Positions 13,234 to 25,196 of a stretch of 64,000 nucleotides of DNA are shown in pieces. Position numbers and translations under genes: made by a program. This DNA comes from Nyssa sinensis (taxonomy: Eukaryota > Streptophyta > Magnoliopsida > Cornales > Nyssaceae). Within the stretch, counting starts at the first letter, position 1. Every line of letters begins with the position of its first letter. The stretch lies in the NCBI GenBank assembly GCA_008638375.1, contig CM018052.1, forward strand, positions 5,226,517 through 5,290,516. Direction: 5' to 3'. The notes beneath the pieces are model-generated. The model saw nothing but the letters and a program-made list of their open reading frames with translations. It did not search any database and was not told where the DNA came from.

Positions 13234-13679
13234 TCTCTCAATTTACTATGCTTAATTGAATTGTGTCCGCTTAATTTTAGAAATTGAATTTTTCATCTTT
13301 CCATAATTATTCATCAATTTGATATATTGAAAAACTTGATTTCGTAAATTGATTGAAATCAAAAATTGACAGCTTAGTTGATTCTTCTTTGAATTGTGAC
13401 AATTTATATAAAATCAATCTAGTTGATCAATTAAGTGAAGTTTAAATAGGCTGGTGAATTGGTTGATTCTTGGTGGATTCATTGGTGGAAGGGTATAAAT
13501 GTTGGATTAATCACGTTGAGTGATTTGTTGTTGATTATGTCATCTTTGTGTTTAACCAAGAATTGTAATTCACTTGAAAGAAATTTTTTAATTCAAGACC
13601 TACCTACTCAACCCCCCCCCCCCTTTCTAGGTAATTCACACTTTCAGACCTTGAGTGATATCCTTATGGTATCCCTCCA
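12043..13679 (+). repeat. Copia LTR, plus orientation, inside the minus-strand element
   Basis: It starts TGTTAGGACCATGGGGTC and ends GGTATCCCTCCA; the same family as 16,507-18,590 but inverted. No PBS follows it, and the sequences on both sides belong to the minus-strand copia internal region, so it behaves as a solo LTR (about 1.64 kb). I found no matching 5-bp duplication. It includes a (CT)n run at 13,203-13,230, a C-run at 13,610-13,624 and several TTCGAACGAA-type palindromes. Confidence 0.65.
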
Positions 13680-14247
13680 TGCAAACACTTTTACTTTTGG
13701 TTTCTAGCCATGGACTTATTAAGATGAAAACAAAAAACCATTAAGCTATTCTATCTGCAAGACAATCTCATTCAAGAAATATGATAGACTAACACTAACA
13801 CCTATAATATCACAAGTAGATTGAAAGATTGTGTGCACCCAAGTGAAAAAGACTAAGTGAAGATATTGATAGAATAAGTTTCACAAGTCAAGACTCAATC
13901 ACTTAAAATGCACTTCATATAATTCTCTTTTTAAAAAAATGGGATTATCATTAGCAATTTAAACAAGAGAAAAATATTTTTGGATTATTGACTTCACAAA
14001 TGTATGAAATGCACCTAACTATAAGGGATCAAAAATCCACAAAAAAAAAAATATATATATATATATATCCATAGACCTAGAAGAGATGGTTGACATATGA
14101 AGCACCTAGACTATAGAAAAGAAACACAACTTACTCGAGATAATTTTCAATGAGTGAAATGAAGTAACATGTAGTGAAGAAATTCATAGGGAGACTCTAA
14201 GATGGGAGTGAAGAGTGAAATCCCTAAATTTCTATAGAATCTCTTAG

Positions 14248-16443
14248 TCATCTAAGAGATAAATTTGCTTTTCTTGAGGAAGAAGAAAATTGTGAAGTGT
14301 GATTTACACACTCCTTCTCATGTCCTTTTAGTTTATCATTCCTTACCCAAATTTGTCTTACAATTCTTTTAGGAGTAGGAGAAACTTTTTGGATCTTGAC
14401 CTTACCTCTAACCTTGAAATGGGAAATTACTTTAGGCTTTTCAAGGTTGGAAATATGAATGATCCTTTGAGCCATGCTCCTTGATTTTTGAATATTATTA
14501 TTCATTTGTTGCTTCAAGGTAGTGATTTTTAATTATGCTCTAAGGCCAAAGTGTGAGATTTTGTTTACCTTTTCTTGGCAAATACACACTTCCTTCTAGG
14601 ATACCTTTCAATCATTTCAACCATGTAATGAGAACAATAAGGTTTGGCTTGAGGTCTAGATTAAGGTAGTGGGTGAGAATGTGCTTGAGGCTTTGGTTGA
14701 GGTTGGGTTTACCTCATAGGTTTAGGTGGTTCAACACCTTTAGATTTTAAGGACACAAACACAACCAGCTTGAGAACAGGACATTGACTTGAAGTGGATG
14801 TGCAGGGCTTGTTTTTTTTCGTGAACATGTCATAGCCCAAACCACTTCTATCATTCTTGATTTGGATAGTATTAAGCATTTTAGAAAGCTTATTCAACCT
14901 ATCCTTAAGATTGACTTTGACATTCCTAATTTGTGTGAGTTGTTCACTAAGAGTGAACTTTGGAATTTAATTCCTTCTTTTCAATCTCACAAGCAATTAA
15001 GGAAGCCTTAAGTCCTCCTACCTCAACAACTAATGAATTTCTCTCCTTTTCTAAGGATTCAAATTCCTTTAAGGAAGACAATTTATCCTCATTTAGTTGA
15101 TTCAATAAAGATTGATTAACTATTAAAGCATTTTTCTCCTTCTCACAAGACTTGAGCTTAGTGATAAGCTTCATGTTAGACTTCTTGAGAGTTATAGATT
15201 CATTGAATAGTTTTTTAAAAGCAATCTCAATGTTGTCTTCATCATTGCTCTCGTCATCATTAGACTCAAGGTCTTTCATGTCCTTATGATCTTCATCCTC
15301 AATGGAAGAGGATTCTTCATGGACATTGGTAACACTCGTGAAAGCCAAGAATTGACTTTCATCACCTTTTTCTTCTTCTTCATCATTTCCTTCCCATTTT
15401 TCCTCTTCATCATCTTCGAAAAGAGATGATTTCATTTCCTTCCTATTTCAAGAATTTCTCTTTCTCTTATTGGGACAATCGATCGCTATATGCCCAAAGT
15501 TATGGCAATCATAGCATTCAATAGGCTTAGAGGTAGATTGTGATGAAAGTTTTCTTCTATCACTACTAGAAGAAGATTTTTGGACTTGGCCTCTAAAAAA
15601 GTTAGAATTTCCAAAGGATCTTTTACTTGAGTTTTGAGATCCCTTGGAGGTAGGCATTCTACCTTTGAGGTATTTGTTAAACCTCCTAACAAAAAGAGCC
15701 AAGTCATCAACATTCATGGACTCGGGGTCAATTTCAATATCTTATTTGCTTTCTCTTTGTGTTGATTTCAAAGTAAGACTTTTAGTCTTCTTTTCTTGCC
15801 TAATAGTTATTTTAGAAGTTTGAAGAAATCCAACTAACTCATCAACCACAAGAGAGTCCACATCCTTACTCTCTTTAATAGCAGTTATCTTAGGTTAAAG
15901 TCTCTTGAGAAGAAATCTCAATATTTTCCTTACAATTTTGGTCCTCTCTAATTTCTCTCCTAGGTTAAATGATGAGTTAACAACGTCACTCAATTTAGCA
16001 TAGAACTTGGAAAAGGTTTTCGATTCTTCCATTCTTAAGGCTTCAAACCTAAAAGTCAACATTTGTAATTTTTACCTTTTTACTACTGACATACCCTCAT
16101 GGGTAGTCTCGAGGATGTCCCAAGCCTCCTTGGACGTATCACACGTCATGATGCAGCGAAACTCATCAGGATTTACTGCATTAAAAATGGCATTCAACCC
16201 TTTGGGGTTGTAGCCACTCATCCTTAATTGTAACTTGTTCTAAGTGTTTAAAGGCTTGACTACAGAGGGAATTTTCGTAGTTGCAATTGTTATTGGAGGT
16301 GTCTAATCTTCTTAAATGCCGAGCCAAACTCGTTTATCAACTGGTTTTAAAAAGGCTCTCATATGAGCTTTCCAATAGGCATAATTTGAGCCGTAAAATA
16401 GAGGTGGTTGTGAGATCGATCCTCCTTCTTTTAATCATTCCAT
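14248..16443 (-). pseudogene. Ty1/copia Gag remnant
   Basis: An ATG at 16,443 on the minus strand follows the PBS by about 45 bp and hits a TGA two codons later. In the same and shifted frames the protein continues PPLFYGSNYAYWKAHMRAFL, then EAWDILETTHEG, ALRMEESKTFSKFYAKLSDV and IRQEKKTKSLTLKS. This is the copia Gag (UBN2-type) core. At 15,717-15,448 an open piece carries the zinc knuckle CYDCHNFGHIAIDCP. The piece 15,435-14,947 is a strongly acidic then coiled-coil segment, and 14,517-14,248 contains RQIWVRNDKLKGHEKEC. Several stops and frameshifts make it non-functional. The tail is repeated in plus orientation near 18,640. Confidence 0.8.
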
Positions 16444-16486
16444 GGTTTCACTACTTAGGATATCAATCAAATGCCTTAGAAAGAAA

Positions 16487-16498
16487 GCTCTGATACCA
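16487..16498 (-). other. Primer-binding site, initiator tRNA-Met
   Basis: TGGTATCAGAGC on the minus strand is an exact match to the standard plant copia PBS. It lies 6-8 bp downstream of the LTR end near 16,505-16,507, which fixes the element's orientation. Confidence 0.85.
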
Positions 16499-16506
16499 CT
16501 TTGATG

Positions 16507-18590
16507 TGGAGGGATACCACTAGAATATCACTCAAAGTCCCAAAGCGTAAATATCACCTAGAAGGGGGGGTTGAATAGCTAGGTCTTGAATTAAAAATTT
16601 CTTTCAAGTTAATTTCTATTCTTAGTTAAAGATAAATGATAACATAATCAACAAAATCACTCAATGTGATTAATCCAACATTTATGCCCATCCACCAATA
16701 AATTCACCATGAATCATCCAAATATACCAACCTATCAATCTTCACCCAATTGATCAAACTAGCTTGATTTTATATGCAATTTTAACAATTCAAGGAAAAA
16801 TTAACTAAGTAATCAATTTATGATTTTAATCAATTTTTTTAATTTATCAAATTACTGAACAATTATGAATTTCTTGAAAACTCAATTTCTAAATTTAAGC
16901 AGAAACATTTCAATTAAAGCACATAGTAAATCAAAAAAGATGAAGAGAGAGAGAGAGAGAGAGATTGCAAACCGATTGATGACTGTGGGCGCCAACACTA
17001 AAAAAAAGGAAAGTATGTCATCTTTTTTATGGATTTAGAGGGATAGGACTCTATTGGGAAGAGTCCTACTTAGACTAGGACTTTAGTATGAGAGTCCTAA
17101 CGATAGTGTGACTCTATCGGGAAGAGTCCTACTTAGACTAGGACTCTGACAGGAGAGTTCTAACGAGAGTGGGACTATATTGGTAAGAGTCCTAGTTGGA
17201 CTAGGACTTTGGCAAGAGAGTCCTAAGGGGAGTGGGACTCTATTGGGAACAATCCTACTTGGACTAAGACTCTAACATGAGAGTCCTAATGGGAATAGGA
17301 CTCTGTCAAAAGGAGTCCTAATGGGAATAAGACTCAATTGGGAAAAGTCCCTACTTGAAATAGGTTTCTTAGCATAGTCATCAATTTTTACTACTTAATC
17401 AAGGTCACAAATTGAGGTCTCTACAATAATGAAAAAACCACCAAGGACAGCAGTCCTTCGAGTAAAACTTCGGAGCCAAGCTAATGCTTAATAAAGGATT
17501 CCACTATGATGGAAAGTGAAATACAATGAATCTACGTACGAGCCAAGTACCTCAAGATCCGTTCTCCTCAATTACGTCTTCAAATTCCCCTTGAATCCTC
17601 AACTGTCTCATAGCTGAACCTTCAAACAACAAGAATCCTCCATGGTCTCAGACTCCTCCAATCAATACGCTCAACAATCGTGAATCCTCACAACCTTAGT
17701 ATCCACCGATCACCCAACTCTAAATCCTCAAACTTGAACTCCATCTATCGTCAATGTTGAATTTGACGTGAACCAAGGCTCTTAGATCTGATTTGGATCT
17801 TTTGGATGATCTAAACCGATCAATGAACAAGAGTGGAAATGATTATGAATGACATGTATAAATGATCTCTCACAAAATCTTCATGATCTATCAACAATTT
17901 TGCTCTCACAATATAAAACGCTCTCATTATATTTTCAACTGCTCTAAATCGTGTTTTTGTCTATTTTTGAAAATAGCTTGATTGATCCCCAAATGGCTCG
18001 AAAATAGAATATAAATCTATTTTTTGCCTAAGGTTTGTTCGAATGAACCATCATTCATTCGAACGAGCACTAGGTCGTTCGAACGAATAATGAATGAATA
18101 TCAAACGAGCACAACTCTGAGGTTGCAGCTCTTCATTTGATAGAGAGCCTTTCGAACAAATGAGAATGAACTTCTTTATTGTTCGTTCGAACGAGCCATG
18201 GATTTGTTCGAATAAGCAACAGAGATTTTCTCATTCTTGCTTGCCTTATGAACTGAATTTTTCCCTTAAGTATTTTAAAGATGCATTTTGGAAAAATTGG
18301 TTCACACCCACAATTCAATCACATATATGATGTTATGATAAAAGATATACATATATATGTAATGCATGCATGATGTGAATGTGTGAAATCCAAATCAAAT
18401 AAAAAAGTCTAATATACCCTTCGAGAACTAGGTCGACCGGTAGTGATACACGGTAATGTCTCTTGGACGAACTTAGAGAAGAACGGGCATTGAGGTACTC
18501 ACTTATAGGACTTATGTAAGGATTACACACAAAGCATGTTTATTCAAACTGGATTAGCCAATTACAATATCAGACCCCATGGTCCTAACA
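16507..18590 (-). repeat. 5' LTR of the minus-strand copia element
   Basis: On the minus strand it starts TGTTAGGACCATGGGGTCTG at 18,590 and ends GGTATCCCTCCA beside the PBS. It aligns as an inverted copy with 12,043-13,679 but is about 450 bp longer, because a segment near 16,984-17,425 with a minisatellite is absent from the other copy. A (GA)n run lies at 16,945-16,963, and TTCGAACGA palindromes cluster at 18,030-18,200. Confidence 0.75.
17030..17350. repeat. Minisatellite of ~60-bp units in LTR
   Basis: About five diverged units share GGACTCTATTGGGAAGAGTC, CCTACTTAGACTAGGACT and GAGAGTCCTAA. GGACTC and GAGTCC words alternate, so each unit can fold on itself. The inverted LTR copy at 12,043-13,679 lacks this block. 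Confidence 0.8.
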
Positions 18591-20890
18591 AAGACCAAGG
18601 TCAAAAATGTCACTTCTAATCCCAAAAAGACATTGAAATAAATTTGGGTTAGAAAGGACAAGTTGAAAGGTCTTGAAAAGGAATGTGCAAGGCATAATTC
18701 CTAATTTTCTTCTTCCTTGGGAGAAGTAAGATTTCTCTCTTAGGTGATTAAAAAAGAGTTTAGCATTTAGGAATCATGTTTTTCTCTACTATCTTATAGT
18801 CTTCCTATGAATTGCTTTATTACTTCTTACTTCAAGTTGTTTTGAAACTCATTTTTTTTACAACAAAAAGTTGTTCATCTTTCCATAACCTAGGGTGATC
18901 TTTAAGTCTTCATCTATTATAGGTCAATGGTTTCATTTTTGTTGGATTTCTTGTTTTTAATTCTTAGTTAGGTTCATTTCCTACTTTAATTCTTAGTTAA
19001 GTTCATTTCCTACTTTGATTAATTCAAAAATCTAAAAAAAAAATTATTTTATTTTCATACCTAATCATTGATCTCATATTTTTTAAAACAAAAATGAATT
19101 AAGATGCATTTTAAGTGCTTGAGAATATAATCTGTGTTCTTTATTTTATATCTATCTTCACTTAGTCTTGATCACTTGAGTGTATGCAATCTTTCAACTA
19201 CTTGTGATCTCATTGTCATTTGCCTTGCATACTTTTTTCATGAGGTTATATTGTAGATAGGTTGGACTTAATGGTTTTATATTTATCCTTTAATAAATCC
19301 ATGGCGAGAAAGATTGACCTAGGTTGAAATAACAAAGGACCACAAAGAAAAAGCCTAAAAAGAAAATGGCAAGCTATGAAAAATTAAAAAGTCAAAAGAG
19401 ATGAAGGAAAGGGATACCTCTGAGATAGTGTGTCTGCTAGCATTGGATGTCCTTTGAAAAGAGCAGCTTACTCAATAGTGTGAAAGCCATCTTGCAAAAG
19501 AAAGAGAAATGCAAAATTCAAGATTTTCCAAATAGCTTTATGTTGAGGGGGATTTTGGTTGGACTTGGTCACAAAATTTCCTAAGTTGATTGACTATAGT
19601 TGTTTTCTCTTATTGAAGTTTAAATCATTCAACACCATAAAGTCAACTTTGACATAAGAACATTTCATGGTTAAAGTCATTGCATAGATCTAATGACCAT
19701 GTTTAAATGAGTAGAAAGTAAACTTTTATGAATTTAAGTGTTCTAGGATTATTTGAATATTTTGATTCAACTTAGAACATACTTCATTCTCTCTATTTCA
19801 CTTAAAATGTTCTACAAATTTTTCTTTCAACTCAAAAAACTCGGTATTGTTTTTAGCTTTGTAGATAATTGATTTCTTCTTTATTTTTCTTTCTAAAAAC
19901 TGAAACTTTTCTTGCAAAAATTTCCCCATTTTTATTAAGTTGTAAAGAGTCGAGATTTTGATTTTCAAAGGAGAGATTTTAGAGATTCAGAAATATAGAG
20001 CATAACTTTAGAGAAAAGTAAGAGCATTCATATTTACTTCCTCTATATCTCTACTTCTTCATAGCATGATTTTCATCATAATCACCTTGATCCAAATTAT
20101 CATGAGAGCCTGATCACGCATTTATCATCAATATAGTTCATTCTTATGGATTTGAAGGAAAAAACGATTGGAAGCGTTCGAGGTCGTGTGGAGTTCACGA
20201 TTGTGAATCGGAGGAGTTCGAGGTCATGTGGAGTTCACAATTGTGTTGAAGATCTACACCAATTAGAGAAAGCTTGTGGATTTAAGGCGGAATCAATGGC
20301 GGGAAATTGAACAGGGCTAGAGAGCTAGGTTCATGTTCTTGCTGCATTGTAATTGGTTCATTCCTCATAATGGAGATTCTTCATCGGGCAAGGAGTGCTT
20401 CAGAATTTTCCATCATAATTGATTAATTGTGATGGTTTCTTCATCAACAAATTGATCTGCATTTATCAATTTTGTGAATTTCTTTATGATTCATGCTTTT
20501 ATTAATTCTAGCATACTTCTACCTAATTGAACTATCATAACTTAAGAATTGATCATTTGATTTGGAATTATAGTTTAATTGGTTGAATAATTTGGAAATT
20601 GAGAAATCAAGATGATGATTGTGTAAATTGATTAGTTGATTGAGTAAGTTTGAAAATCGTATAATTGAATCAATTGATTGATTGATTGGGGGTAAAATAA
20701 TTGTGGTGAATTATTTTGGTTGATTGAACAATTGAATAATTGAATTGAGTAAATATACTGATAAGTATTGAATTACTTAAGATGTTGTATATTGTATAGA
20801 ACATTCTCAATTCATTGTTGTACTTCCAATTGTTTATAAAATAGTGTTGTGGATAAAAAGTTAAAAATTTGACAATCCTATTCACCCCCC
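18591..20890 (+). mobile_element. Plus-strand copia remnant: Gag tail, internal DNA and partial LTR
   Basis: The plus strand near 18,650 encodes IWVRKDKLKGLEKEC, matching the Gag tail found at 14,400 on the other strand. The following 1.2 kb matches 14,200-13,690 and 12,042-11,500 inverted. From about 20,040 to 20,890 it resembles the 3' half of the copia LTR, ending in TTCACCCCCC. Gypsy sequence of opposite orientation abuts it near 20,890. No intact gene is present. Confidence 0.6.
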
Positions 20891-22300
20891 ACATCAAGCC
20901 TTATGTCAATGAGTACCATTGAGAATTTTACGTTGATCGAGGCACCCCCGTTGAGGAACCCTAGCAAGAATTCAACCCCGTTGTGCAAAAAAGGTACGTG
21001 TAGTGTCCTATTATGAGTATAGGGCACCAATTTTTCATACTCTATAACTAACATGGTTGAGTGAACTTCCCTCATAGCCTGTCGTAGAGATCCATCAATG
21101 GTAATGCAAGTTTCCCCATTCTGCATCGCTATCTATAGGATTGCTTTATTGGCCTCTATCTTGGAATGCTCCTCGAAGCCCAACTGGTCGTAGAACCATT
21201 TAAACTTGGTGCACTATTTTAGCTTGTAGACCTACTCGTTTGTCACTATGGTCTTTAGTCATGCCCTCGTGATTTCCCTATCTTCCGAAAACAACTCATA
21301 AGGACCATCTGGACATCGTTCTCTTGATGTTGAGGCGATGGATCATTATTGACATTGTGATTTCCTAGAAAATGGAGTACATTTTTTGTGAGTTTTTTTA
21401 TGAAAGAACCTCTTAAGAGTCCAACAATCCATCAGATAATGGGTGGCATTTTAGTGGTAGTCATAGAAAGTCATGTTGCTCTTCTTTTTATGAATGGGGG
21501 GTTTTTGGGGAATTGGCTATTCCAAGAGTCCGTCTTTGAGCCATTACTTTAGTAAAACTCGAACCTCTTTTATACCACAAAGGAAGTCCGATGGGGAGCT
21601 TTCACGTCCTCTCTTTCTCAAACTTGTTGGTTCATTGCCTTCTACGGGTGCTACTAAAGCATTACGTCAAACTCCCCTCGGGAAAACTATTATCATTTTT
21701 ACTTCTCTAATAGCGTCAGTTATCTGCCTGACCCCTTCACCCAATCTCGAGAAAATGGACATGTGGTGATTGATGAAGAGGAATTTAAATTCAGTTTCCA
21801 TTCCATCAATGCACATCTTTGCGAGCTCTTCCTCTATCATGGCTTCTTAGAAATCCAGGGATTTATCGTAGAATCTCTTAACATATTCCTAAAACAGCTC
21901 TTGGGTCTTCTAGGATACTTTTCTTATGGTAAATTTATTGATTCGTTCTTCCACGTGGAAGAACTTGGAGTCGGACTTGGTCGTCATGTCGTCCCAACTT
22001 TGGACAAAGCCTTTGGGTGGGACCAAGTACCATGTCTATGCTCAGTCGATAAGGGACTTGGAAAACTCTTTGAACCTTAGATTTTGGTCATTCCCAAATG
22101 GTTCAAGGCTTCGATGAAGGAGTGAACGTGTTTACAAGAGCTGTCTTTCTTTCCATCATACCTTTGGAACTTAGGTGAATGTAGCCTTCTGGATATGGCA
22201 GAAGTGCCACCCTTATGGGATAAGATGGTGCCAAGTCTTCCAACTAATACCATGTCATTCCTTTTGTGAAAACAATCGGAACTCCCTCTAGACATCTTGC
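20878..22300 (-). pseudogene. Ty3/gypsy Gag-protease remnant
   Basis: On the minus strand, 22,295-22,077 encodes SAISRRLHSPKFQRYDGKKD and SFIEALNHLGM, the start of a gypsy Gag core. With frameshifts it goes on to KGFVQSWDDM, TQELF and YVKRFYDKSLDF, then NATHYLMDCWTLKRF near 21,430. The piece 21,126-20,878 has DGSLRQAMREVHSTML, LHVPFLHNGVEFLLGF and GGASINVKFSM, a decayed protease region (a GASIN core in place of the usual DTG/DNG). Stops and shifts are frequent. Gag would package RNA and the protease would cleave the polyprotein; this copy cannot do so. RT and integrase are missing because copia sequence takes over at about 20,890. Confidence 0.7.
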
Positions 22301-24455
22301 ATGGTGAAGGGCCTTTCTAGAGGGCTTTCTAACCATAATCCCTGCAAATCAGCTGAAGTTTTTTATTTTTAGGTGGCCACCAATAAGAGTTGTTGGGTGA
22401 CCGTTGGTAGGGACTATTGGGCTACCCTAGATCTGGTCAATCGTTGCATGCCTCTCCGTGGATTCTGGCTGCATGGTAACTATGAGGGTTCATTTAGTTA
22501 CATGCTCTCCTCCTTGTTTCATTTTCATAGTAGGTCCACCTCTCTATTGAGTTTGTCGTAGGAGATTGAGGAGTCTTATGGAATCCCTGGGCATTGCCTC
22601 CCTCCTACTTTGATTGCTCAAAAATGTATCTAGCATTAGTTGTTGTGTACATTGTATATCCTGTAAGATCAAAAGTAGGGAATCACCTGACGACATCCAG
22701 TTACTGTAATGCATAGAGAATGTTCCCTTGTGTGTTGTGGCTCTCGGGAGGGGGCCTGATTAGGGAATACCGATCGTTGAAAGGCTTGATACTCTCGGGA
22801 GGTTTGTCAGAGCCTATAGAATAGGGCTTTCTTCTTGAGCAGTGGCTCCTCTAATCGGTTCCACGAGGGAAAGAGCTTCATCTTCTAAATTAGAGTGTTT
22901 CATATTGAGACCGCTTCTTAGAACCGCATGTGGTTCTATTTGATGTATACTACTCCCCAATGGAATTGCCAAAATATAGATAGTAGTGATTCCTTACTTG
23001 GGGTATGTGAAGTACAAAAGAATACAGAGAGCTAATAAATGATATGTTCTAACAAATAGGGTGTGTTTGAGAACAATGAGTACATCTTCCATGGCACTAT
23101 GGAGTATAATGGAAAATGGGAGAAAGAATGAGCTAATTGAGAGGATGAGATTCTAGGAAGAATCAGGATACGTTGAGTGTGTCTTTACTTCTTATCATGG
23201 AGGAAGAGATTCAAGACACTCTTCCTAGGATATTAATAAAAACCTTTTCGATAGAGTTCCAAGCTTATACAATGCTTATCCCTTTCCCCGTTTTCTTCTT
23301 TTTCTTTTCTTTAGTATCCTTGTCCTTTTATAGCCTAGGAAACACGTGCCAATGGCCTTTCAATTTAGGCAAGAAAGATTTCCCATATTGACGCGTGGTT
23401 CTTCCCTTTCAGTTGATAATACTAGTTTTGATCCCTTGCACATTATTACTTTCAGCTATCATTAATGTTTATCATAATCTCATATCCCTAGGTCAAACTA
23501 AAGAATTATCATCTTAAATGTGAAGTGGGCTACGCCACTTTCTCATTTAATGTTGGGTACTTTAGACATTCCTCATTCCTAAGCCACTATTCCAATAGTA
23601 TCACTAGTATCCCATTTTACTCGTTGCACTTTGATCATGTTGTTAAGTATTTCTTTTAGGCTTTCCAGGTCCCTTAGGCTTGTCCCTAAGTCTTTTGGGT
23701 TCCTTTAGCAGCTCACAGTACTTATGGAGGGGACTTGTGCGCAAAACTTCTCATACAAGGTCTTCCTTCTCAGGGAGATCCTTCTTTTCAAGAGGTGGTA
23801 GTAAATTTGTAATTTATCAAAGGGGGGTAGAATGCCATTGCTAATTAATATTAGTTAAAGTCTTAGTAAAGTACTCCGGGAGGAACTATGATGCGTTATA
23901 AGGGTCTAATGTATTAGTGCAGTTTGAGAATGATGAATTTTAAGTATATGCATGGGAGGATTTTTTATTCTTTTGGGATGATGTGATGTTGCATTTTTAG
24001 ATCTTTTCCCTTGTTTGTTGTATTGTGTTTCGTTGGCCTCTTGCTAACTATTGTTATTTTGGAAGAGTTTTGGGATTGTCCTGGTGATGTAATACGTGCA
24101 ATAGAATTACCGGAGGGTGTCTTTCTCCATTATGTATTTATTTATCTATTAATAAAATTTCTTCTTTGTTGTTCAAAAAAATCTGACATATGATAAGTTT
24201 GATCACAAGAACGTAAATCGACATCCTCTCAAGTTTGACGTGCTAAAAAAAATATCTAAACAAGGCGAATGATTATGATTGCTCAGATAATTCCTACAAA
24301 ATCGTAAACAAAAGAATATTGTCATCAGTGGAGTTCCAACGATGATCAATTCAAAATGTAGCTAATGAAAGTGAAAAGGAAAGGACTTGCCAAAATTGAA
24401 TTAGGATTTTTTGTGCATACCTTAACTCCCTCTCATAATGAATTAATTTTCATAC
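22301..24455 (-). repeat. Probable leader and LTR of the minus-strand gypsy remnant; no gene
   Basis: I see no convincing coding region. The order fits a retrotransposon leader next to the Gag remnant and then an LTR. On the minus strand, TGGCAATTCCATTGGGGAG near 22,957-22,975 resembles the ends of a tRNA-Asp-type PBS but matches poorly in the middle, and a strong TATA box lies further upstream at 23,333-23,327. LTR boundaries were not found. The last 250 bp before 24,456 are plain AT-rich DNA, the target of the Tat element. Confidence 0.4.
23327..23333 (-). promoter_or_regulatory. TATA box in presumed LTR
   Basis: CTATAAAAGG on the minus strand is a consensus TATA box, facing the gypsy Gag remnant. 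It supports reading 23-24 kb as LTR U3/R. Confidence 0.5.
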
Positions 24456-24460
24456 AAAAT

Positions 24461-25119
24461 TGATATACCACAAACAGACACACCAATCACCTTGAGACAC
24501 GTGTGCATGCGGAGTTAGCAAACCTTGATCATTCAGAGTAGTGACTAGTCTTCAGGGCATTCTCATATATGTCTATCATTCAGAGCAGTGACTAGCCTAC
24601 AGGGCATTCTCATATATATATCGTACAGAGCCGATAGACTCGGTCATAAAGTACAGACAAAGCCTCCAAGGCATCCTCATGCATATATCTTCCAGACCTT
24701 CTGTTCTGGACAATATTTATTCATACTTCATATGGTTCCGACCTTATGGTTTCCTTAACTACTGCCAAGCAGGGAATAAGGAAACAGTCTTCAACACGGA
24801 AACTACTATCTATGATTATCTCTATCTACGATTCAATGCTCCATAAGGTAACTGCAATCTCCGATGATCAAATCCCTATATTCATGGCGTCAAATCCTAA
24901 TCAGCTTAGGAGAGCCGTAGTTTATAAATTAAACCCTAGAGGTACGCTTTATTTTTATGCTCATTCTTTGGCTTTCAATACAGTCTTTCAATTCTTTTAC
25001 TTACTTAAGCATCGGAGCGGCTACCGCCGGAGCCAATCCGGTGGTCCTCTGATCATCTTTCTGAGTGTTCTACAGGTCACGGAGTCCATACTTATTGCGA
25101 GCCGAAAAGTGCAGCATCA
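24461..25119 (+). repeat. 5' LTR of the Tat element
   Basis: It is bounded by TGATATACC and CATCA, with the PBS three bases downstream. It contains two ~47-bp repeats with CATTCAGAG-AGTGACTAG (near 24,529 and 24,579) and small hairpins (CCGA/TCGG, GCCT/AGGC, CCAGA/TCTGG) like those of the array near the 3' end. A TATA-like box at 24,923 probably marks U3/R. Confidence 0.95.
24923..24930 (+). promoter_or_regulatory. TATA-like box of the 5' LTR
   Basis: TATAAATT in the context TTTATAAATTAAACCC. It lies about 200 bp before the LTR end and 275 bp before the Gag start, and is repeated in the 3' LTR. It is a probable but unproven promoter. Confidence 0.5.
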
Positions 25120-25122
25120 GTT

Positions 25123-25140
25123 TGGCGCCGTCTGTGGGAA
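25123..25140 (+). other. Primer-binding site of the Tat element
   Basis: TGGCGCCGTCTGTGGGAA begins three bases after the LTR. The first nine bases match the acceptor end of tRNAs ending in ACGGCGCCA; the rest is the form often seen in plant Tat-type elements. The exact primer tRNA is not settled. Confidence 0.75.
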
Positions 25141-25196
25141 CGACTAATCTCTACATGCTCTATTCATAAACTCACCTTTTTCCCCACCAGAAAACC

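Larger units (their letters stand above)
8597..18590 (-). mobile_element. Minus-strand copia-type element without recognisable pol
   Basis: On the minus strand I see a 5' LTR (18,590-16,507), a tRNA-Met PBS (16,498-16,487), a copia Gag remnant (16,443 to about 14,248), a long AT-rich internal part, an extra ORF (10,709-9,380), two polypurine tracts (9,087-9,073 and ~8,640-8,624) and about 27 bp of 3' LTR (8,623-8,597). A same-family LTR in plus orientation (12,043-13,679) and a MITE-like foldback (11,268-11,481) interrupt it. I recognised no integrase, RT or RNase H motif. It may be a non-autonomous derivative or a deleted copy. The internal sequence at 14,250-13,684 and 12,042-11,500 is homologous, inverted, to 18,620-19,930, which supports reading those parts as one element. 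Confidence 0.65.
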
